Of a stretch of DNA of 64,000 nucleotides, positions 58,607-64,000 are shown piece by piece. Location of the stretch: positions 3,658,001-3,722,000 of the forward strand of contig NZ_CP031417.1 of assembly GCF_003367395.1 (NCBI RefSeq), read 5' to 3'. The notes under the pieces are model-generated. The model saw nothing but the letters and a program-made list of their open reading frames with translations, was not told the origin of the DNA and searched no databases. The stretch is from Pseudolabrys taiwanensis. Its GTDB lineage: Bacteria; Pseudomonadota; Alphaproteobacteria; Rhizobiales; Xanthobacteraceae. Position 1 is the stretch's first letter; every line of letters starts with the position of its first letter. The position numbers and the translations under genes are program-made.

Positions 58607-61195
58607 ATGACTGAGACCAAGAACCCTGGCGAAAAGAAACTCGGTGTGTCCGGCAGCAAGCTGACGCTGAAGCCGCGCACGGAGACGGGCGTCGTGCGCC
58701 AGAGCTTCAGCCATGGCCGCAGCAAGCAGGTCGTGGTCGAGACCGTGAAGCGCCGCACCATCGGCAAGCCTGAGGCCAAGCACGAACCGGCCGCGCCGGT
58801 CGAGCCGCCGAAGAAGCCCGCGCCCGCCGCCGCGGCGCCGCGGCCGGCCCCCCAGCGCCCGCGTCCAACCGAAGCGCCGCCGCGCTCGTCCGGCGTCGTG
58901 CTGCGCACGCTCACCGAGGAAGAACGCGCGGCGCGTGCGCATGCGCTCGCCGACTCGCGCGTGCGCGAAGCCGAAGAACGCAAGATCGCCGAGGAAGAGG
59001 CCAAGATCCGGGCCGCCCGCGAGGCCATCGAAAAGGCCGATCGGGAGGCCGCCGAAGCGCGCAAGCGCGAGGAAGAAGAACGCCACAAGCGCGAGGAGGA
59101 ATCCAAGCGCAAAGCCGGCGAGGTCGCCAAGAAGCGTCTCGGCGACGAAGAGCCCGCCAAGCGGCCGGCGGCGGCAACCCCGGCTGCGCGGCCGGCCCTC
59201 GAAGTCGAGGAAGAAGAAGCGCCGCGCGTGTCGCGCCGCCCTGGCGGCGGTGCCGCGCGGCCCGTGCCGCCGCGTCCGGCCGCTCCCCGTGCGGGCGCCG
59301 AGAAGCAGCGCGGCCGCCTGACCGTCATCAACGCCTTGAACGCCGATGAAGTGCGCGAGCGTTCAATCGCCTCGTTCCGCCGCCGCACGCAGCGCTTGAA
59401 GGGCCACGCCGCCAACGAGCAGAAGGAAAAGCTCGTGCGCGAGGTGACGATCCCGGATGTGATCACGATCCAGGAGCTCGCCAACCGCATGTCCGAGCGC
59501 GCGGTCGACGTCATCCGCCTGCTGATGAAGCAGGGCCAGATGGCGACGATCAACGACACGCTCGATGCCGACACGGCGCAGCTCGTCGCCGAGGAAATGG
59601 GCCACACCGTGCGCCGCGTTTCCGAAGCGGACGTGGAAGAGGGCCTGTTCGACGTCGCCGACGATCCGGCGCATCTGGCGCCGCGCGCGCCGGTCGTGAC
59701 CGTCATGGGTCACGTCGACCACGGCAAGACCTCGCTGCTCGATTCGATCCGCTCCGCCGAAGTGGCGGCGGGCGAAGCCGGCGGCATCACCCAGCATATC
59801 GGCGCTTATCAGGTGTCGGCGCCGTCCGGCGCCAAGATCACCTTCATCGACACGCCGGGCCACGCCGCGTTCACGGCGATGCGCGCGCGCGGTGCGAAGG
59901 TCACCGATATCGTGGTGCTGGTGGTCGCGGCCGACGACGGTGTCATGCCGCAGACGGTCGAAGCGATCCATCACGCCAAGGCGGCCAAGGTTCCGATCAT
60001 CGTTGCCATCAACAAGATCGACAAGCCGGACGCGACGCCCGATCGCGTGCGCACCGAGCTGTTGCAGCACGAGATCCAGGTGGAATCGCTCGGCGGCGAT
60101 GTCGTCGACGTCGAGGTGTCGGCCACCAAGAAGATCAACATCGACAAGCTGCTCGAGATGATCGGCCTGCAGGCCGAACTCCTCGACCTCAAGGCCAATC
60201 CGGACCGCCCCGCCGAAGGCACGGTCATCGAAGCCAAGCTCGATCGCGGCCGCGGTCCCGTGGCCACCGTGCTGGTTCAGCGCGGCACGCTGCACCCCGG
60301 CGACATCGTCGTCGCCGGCGCCGAATGGGGACGCGTGCGTGCGCTCGTCTCCGATACCGGCGCGACCGTGCAGAGCGCGGGCCCCTCGATGCCGGTCGAG
60401 ATTCTCGGCTTCTCCGGTACGCCGGATGCCGGCGACCGTCTCGCCGTGGTCGAGAACGAAGCCCGCGCCCGCGAGGTCACCGAGTATCGCGCCCGTCAGA
60501 AGCGCGAGAAGATGGCGGCGCGCGCCACCGGCATGCGCGGCTCGCTCGAGCAGATGATGGCGCAGGCCAAGACCGCGGGCCGCAAGGAATTCCCGCTGGT
60601 CATCAAGGGCGACGTGCAAGGCTCGGTCGAAGCCATCATCGGCGCGCTGGACAAGCTGGCGACCGACGAAGTGGCGGCGCGCGTGCTGCACGCCGGCGTC
60701 GGCGGCATCTCGGAGTCGGACGTCACCTTGGCGGAAGCCTCGGGCGTGCCGATCATCGCCTTCAACGTGCGCGCCAACAAGGAAGCACGCGAGGCGGCCG
60801 AACGTGCCGGCATCGAAATCCGCTACTACAACATCATCTACGACCTCGTGGATGACGTGAAGAAAGCGATGTCCGGTCTGCTCGCGCCGACTTTGCGCGA
60901 GACCATGCTGGGCAACGCGCAGATCCTGGAAGTCTTCAAGGTGTCGAAGGTCGGCAACGTGGCAGGCTGCCGCGTGACCGACGGCACCGTGGAACGCGGC
61001 GCCAATGTCCGGTTGATCCGCGACAATGTCGTCGTCCACGAAGGCAAGCTCTCGCAGCTCAAGCGCTTCAAGGACGACGTCAAGGAAGTCAGCGCCGGTA
61101 TGGAATGCGGCATGGCCTTCGAGAACTACCAGGACATGCGGCAAGGCGACGTGATCGAATGCTACCGGGTGGAGACGATTCAACGCTCGCTGTGA
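58607..61195 (+). CDS. infB: Translation initiation factor IF-2
   Basis: 862 residues. GTPase loading initiator tRNA. The first ~300 residues are a charged Ala/Pro/Glu/Lys linker and coil; then the IF2 N2 domain; G domain with [31 protein letters not shown] and NKIDKPD; C-terminal domains to residue 862. ATG 58607. A palindromic repeat separates it from rbfA. Confidence 0.98.
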   Translation: MTETKNPGEKKLGVSGSKLTLKPRTETGVVRQSFSHGRSKQVVVETVKRRTIGKPEAKHEPAAPVEPPKKPAPAAAAPRPAPQRPRPTEAPPRSSGVVLRTLTEEERAARAHALADSRVREAEERKIAEEEAKIRAAREAIEKADREAAEARKREEEERHKREEESKRKAGEVAKKRLGDEEPAKRPAAATPAARPALEVEEEEAPRVSRRPGGGAARPVPPRPAAPRAGAEKQRGRLTVINALNADEVRERSIASFRRRTQRLKGHAANEQKEKLVREVTIPDVITIQELANRMSERAVDVIRLLMKQGQMATINDTLDADTAQLVAEEMGHTVRRVSEADVEEGLFDVADDPAHLAPRAPVVTVMGHVDHGKTSLLDSIRSAEVAAGEAGGITQHIGAYQVSAPSGAKITFIDTPGHAAFTAMRARGAKVTDIVVLVVAADDGVMPQTVEAIHHAKAAKVPIIVAINKIDKPDATPDRVRTELLQHEIQVESLGGDVVDVEVSATKKINIDKLLEMIGLQAELLDLKANPDRPAEGTVIEAKLDRGRGPVATVLVQRGTLHPGDIVVAGAEWGRVRALVSDTGATVQSAGPSMPVEILGFSGTPDAGDRLAVVENEARAREVTEYRARQKREKMAARATGMRGSLEQMMAQAKTAGRKEFPLVIKGDVQGSVEAIIGALDKLATDEVAARVLHAGVGGISESDVTLAEASGVPIIAFNVRANKEAREAAERAGIEIRYYNIIYDLVDDVKKAMSGLLAPTLRETMLGNAQILEVFKVSKVGNVAGCRVTDGTVERGANVRLIRDNVVVHEGKLSQLKRFKDDVKEVSAGMECGMAFENYQDMRQGDVIECYRVETIQRSL

Positions 61196-61244
61196 GTCCA
61201 AATCTCACGCGCGCGTATAATCGACCGCCTCAAACACTAACACC

Positions 61245-61326
61245 GTCATGCCCCACGTAAGCGGGGCATCCAGTAACCCAGGTCACCGCCGGGGTTACTG
61301 GATCGTTCGCTTTCGCGGACGATGAC
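61245..61326. repeat. Palindromic repeat inside the infB-rbfA intergenic gap
   Basis: GTCATGCCCCACGTAAGCGG and CGTTCGCTTTCGCGGACGAT with inner CATCCAGTAACC / GGTTACTGGATC. Same architecture as 32178-32293, but within an operon. Confidence 0.85.
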
Positions 61327-61339
61327 CGCGAGGATTACG

Positions 61340-61765
61340 ATGTCTCGTCAGAAAAACACGGGTCGCCACGAGGCGACGCCCGGCGGCGCGTCGCAGCGGC
61401 AGCTGCGCGTCGGCGAACTGGTGCGGCACGCCATCGCCGAGATGATCACGCGGGGCGACGTCCATGATCCGGTCATCGAAGGGCACATGATCACCGTTCC
61501 CGAGGTGAAGGTGACCGCCGACCTTCGCCTCGCCACGGTCTACGTCATGCCGCTCGGCGGCAAGGATGCCGAGGCGGTGGTCGCCGCTTTCGAGCGCCAC
61601 AAGAAATTCCTGCGCGCCGAGATCGCGCATCGCATCAACCTGAAATTCGCGCCGGACCTCCGCTTCCGGGTCGATGACCGCTTCGCCGAAGCCGAGCGCA
61701 TCGACAAGCTTCTGCGCTCGCCGGACGTGCAGCGCGACCTGGACCACGAGGACGACAATGACTGA
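61340..61765 (+). CDS. rbfA: Ribosome-binding factor A
   Basis: 141 residues. Cold-shock ribosome assembly factor binding immature 30[18 protein letters not shown], then [13 protein letters not shown] and [19 protein letters not shown] precedes the ATG 61340. truB overlaps its end by 8 bp. Confidence 0.97.
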   Translation: MSRQKNTGRHEATPGGASQRQLRVGELVRHAIAEMITRGDVHDPVIEGHMITVPEVKVTADLRLATVYVMPLGGKDAEAVVAAFERHKKFLRAEIAHRINLKFAPDLRFRVDDRFAEAERIDKLLRSPDVQRDLDHEDDND

Positions 61766-62822
61766 CGGTGCCGACCAGTACGCCGACACGGCAGAGATCG
61801 ATGCCGCGCCCCCCGCGGCTCCCGCGCCCCAGGGCGAACCGAAGGGCCGCCGCCCGCACAAGAAGCAGTTCAAGCGCGACAAGCGCGACGTCCACGGCTG
61901 GGTCGTGCTGGACAAGCCGGTCGGCATGACCTCGACCCACGCGGTGAGCGTCATCAAGCGGCTGTTCTCGGCCCGCCGCTGCGGCCATGCCGGCACGCTC
62001 GACCCGCTCGCCTCCGGCGCGCTGCCGATCGCCATGGGCGAGGCCACCAAGACGGTCCCCTTCGTGATGGACGGCCGCAAGCTGTATCGATTTACCGTGC
62101 GGTGGGGCGAGGAACGCGACACCGACGACGCCGAAGGCCGGGTCATCGCCCAGAGCGAGCAGCGCCCGAGCGCCGAGGCCATTAACGCCGTCCTGCCCAA
62201 TTACATCGGCACCATTCAGCAGGTCCCGCCCCGGTATTCGGCCATCAAGATCGAAGGCGAGCGGGCGTACGACCTCGCCCGCGACGGCGAAACGGTGGAA
62301 CTGCAGCCCCGGCCGGTCGAGATCAAGCGTTTGGAGGTCGTCGAGATCCCGGACGCCGACCACGCGGTGCTCGAGGCCGAATGCGGCAAGGGTACCTATG
62401 TCCGGTCCCTGGCCCGCGACATCGGCCGGGCGCTGGGCTGCTACGGCCATGTCAGCCAGCTCAGGCGTACCGCCGTCGGGCCCTTCAGCCCGGAAACCAT
62501 GATTCTACTGGAAGATTTGGAGGCTCTGTGCCATAGAGCCGCCACCGGCGAGGGAAGCCTTGCCGATGCACTCATGCCAGTTGAGACCGCGCTGGACGAC
62601 ATCCCGGCGCTGGCCATCAGCCGGCAGGATGCGGGGAGGCTCGCAAGGGGCCAATCCGTTTTGTTGCGCGGACGGGACGCTCCCAATTTCCGCGGCACTG
62701 TTTCGGTGAACGTAGCGGGTCAGCTTCTGGCCCTGGCCGAACTGGACCACGGCGAAATCGTCCCCAAGCGCGTGTTCAACCTGGTCGGCCTTGTAGGCCG
62801 TGCCGCCCGTAAGAAAGGATGA
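61758..62822 (+). CDS. truB: tRNA pseudouridine(55) synthase
   Basis: 354 residues. The first ~50 residues are an acidic/basic extension; catalytic Asp in [19 protein letters not shown] near residue 80, [15 protein letters not shown] near residue 155, and [12 protein letters not shown] near 215. C-terminal PUA-like part. Ends 3 nt before rpsO. Confidence 0.97.
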   Translation: MTDGADQYADTAEIDAAPPAAPAPQGEPKGRRPHKKQFKRDKRDVHGWVVLDKPVGMTSTHAVSVIKRLFSARRCGHAGTLDPLASGALPIAMGEATKTVPFVMDGRKLYRFTVRWGEERDTDDAEGRVIAQSEQRPSAEAINAVLPNYIGTIQQVPPRYSAIKIEGERAYDLARDGETVELQPRPVEIKRLEVVEIPDADHAVLEAECGKGTYVRSLARDIGRALGCYGHVSQLRRTAVGPFSPETMILLEDLEALCHRAATGEGSLADALMPVETALDDIPALAISRQDAGRLARGQSVLLRGRDAPNFRGTVSVNVAGQLLALAELDHGEIVPKRVFNLVGLVGRAARKKG

Positions 62823-62825
62823 CCG

Positions 62826-63095
62826 ATGTCGGTGACGCCCAGCCGTAAGGCTGAAGTTATCAAGACGTTTGCCACGAAAGCCGGAGACACCGGATCGCCG
62901 GAAGTACAGATCGCGATCCTGTCCGAGCGCATCACCAATCTGACTGAGCACTTCAAGACCCACACCAAGGACAACCATTCCCGGCGTGGTCTGCTCAAGC
63001 TGGTCAGTCAGCGCCGCACGCTGCTCGACTATCTGCGGCGCAGCAACGAAGCCAGCTACAAGTCCTTGATCGAGAAGCTCGGCATCCGCCGATAA
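62826..63095 (+). CDS. rpsO: 30S ribosomal protein S15
   Basis: 89 residues. Binds 16S rRNA in the central domain. It starts [35 protein letters not shown] near the end is diagnostic. Usual truB-rpsO-pnp order. Confidence 0.98.
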   Translation: MSVTPSRKAEVIKTFATKAGDTGSPEVQIAILSERITNLTEHFKTHTKDNHSRRGLLKLVSQRRTLLDYLRRSNEASYKSLIEKLGIRR

Positions 63096-63100
63096 TGTCG

Positions 63101-63131
63101 CGCGCGGCGCGCATGAAGCCGCCGCGCGTTT
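63101..63131 (+). terminator. Possible rpsO terminator
   Basis: CGCGCGGCG ... CGCCGCGCG stem with a 10-nt loop, then a poor T tract (TTTGTG). Weak on the T run, strong on the stem. Confidence 0.5.
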
Positions 63132-63168
63132 GTGAAGCGTATGCGTAGGTTGCATTCGCTTTTGATGA

Positions 63169-63315
63169 CCGGCGGCGAAGGACGCCGCCGGCAAGAGCAG
63201 GAGCCGAATGTGATCGGCTCTTGCGCCAAGGCAAGGCTCGGAACGCCATGGCAGGATCGCAAGACGCTTTATTCGCCCGGTGCGCCGCCTGACGCGCCCG
63301 CGAGAAGCGTCTTGC
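63169..63315 (+). promoter_or_regulatory. Structured pnp leader
   Basis: Three strong hairpins: CCGGCGGCG / CGCCGCCGG (63169-63191); GCAAGAGC...GCCGA / TCGGCTCTTGC with a bulge (63191-63225); GCAAGACGCTT / AAGCGTCTTGC (63259-63315). E. coli pnp is autoregulated through RNase III cleavage of such a leader. Confidence 0.7.
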
Positions 63316-63367
63316 CGTCTTGCTCATGGCTTCAGGGCTTTGACCCAGAACCATGAGAGAAGAACCG

Positions 63368-64000
63368 ATGTTCAATATTCACCGCGTTGAGCTCGACTGG
63401 GGCGGCCGCAAGCTGACCCTCGAGACCGGCCACATGGCGCGTCAAGCCGACGGCGCCGTTCTTGCCACTTACGGCGAAACCACCGTTCTCGCCACCGTCG
63501 TCGCCGCCAAGGCGCCGCGCGAAGGTATCGACTTCCTGCCGCTCACCGTCGACTACCAGGAAAAATTCTACGCCGCCGGCCGCATTCCGGGCGGCTACTT
63601 CAAGCGTGAAGGCCGTCCGACCGAGAAGGAGACGCTGGTCTCCCGCCTCATCGACCGTCCGGTGCGTCCGCTGTTCGCCGATGGCTGGCGCTGCGAGACG
63701 CAGGTGATCGTCACCACGCTGTCGCACGACCTCGAAAACGATCCCGACATCCTGGCGATGGTGGCCTCCTCGGCCGCGCTGACCCTGTCGGGCGCACCGT
63801 TCATGGGCCCGATCGGCGCCGCCCGCGTCGGCTTCATCAACGGCGAATACGTGCTCAACCCGCAGCTCGACGAGATGACCGAGAGCCAGCTCGATCTCGT
63901 CGTCGCCGGCACCACCGACGCCGTGCTGATGGTCGAATCGGAAGCCAAGGAGCTGTCCGAGGAGATCATGCTCGGCGCCGTGATGTTCGGCCACCGCCAC
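63368..64000 (+). CDS. pnp: Polyribonucleotide nucleotidyltransferase (partial, runs off window)
   Basis: First 211 residues of PNPase, open at the right edge. It degrades RNA 3'-5' with phosphate. The first RNase PH domain shows [38 protein letters not shown] and [10 protein letters not shown]. The ATG 63368 has AGAGAAG upstream. It lies behind a structured leader. Confidence 0.97.
   Translation, partial: MFNIHRVELDWGGRKLTLETGHMARQADGAVLATYGETTVLATVVAAKAPREGIDFLPLTVDYQEKFYAAGRIPGGYFKREGRPTEKETLVSRLIDRPVRPLFADGWRCETQVIVTTLSHDLENDPDILAMVASSAALTLSGAPFMGPIGAARVGFINGEYVLNPQLDEMTESQLDLVVAGTTDAVLMVESEAKELSEEIMLGAVMFGHRH

Overview
The window is chromosomal DNA of high GC content from an alphaproteobacterium. 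The gene families and gene order point to Hyphomicrobiales (Rhizobiales), probably near the Bradyrhizobium / Rhodopseudomonas / Xanthobacteraceae-like lineages. The grounds are the rpsT-dnaA-dnaN-recF...gyrB replication block, the tsaB-rimI-fur-acyltransferase-miaB-phoH-ybeY-corC-lnt-praR-metK-trmB block, the rimP-nusA-ylxR-infB-rbfA-truB-rpsO-pnp block, and many short palindromic intergenic repeats. The genus is an inference. No tRNA, rRNA, CRISPR array, prophage or classical insertion sequence was seen.

Left part (1-12.5 kb): unlinked accessory and housekeeping genes. They include an odd receiver protein, an Ntn amidase, a DUF427 protein, a trypsin-fold protein that has lost its catalytic triad, a luciferase-like oxidoreductase, dienelactone hydrolase, a polysaccharide-export lipoprotein, msrA, maeB, a DHDPS-family enzyme and rpsT. 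Then comes the replication region (12.5-27 kb): a long non-coding dnaA upstream region, dnaA, dnaN, a DUF559 nuclease-like gene held exactly between two inverted copies of a repeat, recF, and gyrB. Between recF and gyrB lies a 6.3-kb cassette: a ClC channel, a kaiC-kaiB-HWE histidine kinase run, and a convergent single-domain response regulator. This kaiA-less clock or timer-type signalling locus is the most interesting system in the window.

Middle part (27-39 kb): an outer-membrane barrel, an Rsm22-type methyltransferase, small secreted and membrane proteins, and a catabolic-looking module. The module has a glutamine-synthetase-like ligase, a Rieske oxygenase and a divergent IclR regulator, with a clean 16-bp inverted repeat in the shared promoter region. 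It is followed by a metallo-beta-lactamase-fold protein, a coiled-coil membrane protein, adenosine kinase and a 38-residue membrane peptide.

Right part (38.7-64 kb): conserved housekeeping operons for translation, tRNA modification, Fe-S delivery, lipoprotein maturation and methionine activation. Two accessory insertions interrupt them: a VOC protein with a WYL regulator, and a DUF433/DUF5615 toxin-antitoxin pair with a DUF2336 gene. The final operon opens with a promoter and a terminator-like hairpin 8 nt from the rimP start codon, which suggests attenuation. The pnp gene runs off the right edge behind a highly structured leader. About a dozen palindromic repeats of a few families lie between genes, one of them inside the infB-rbfA operon.
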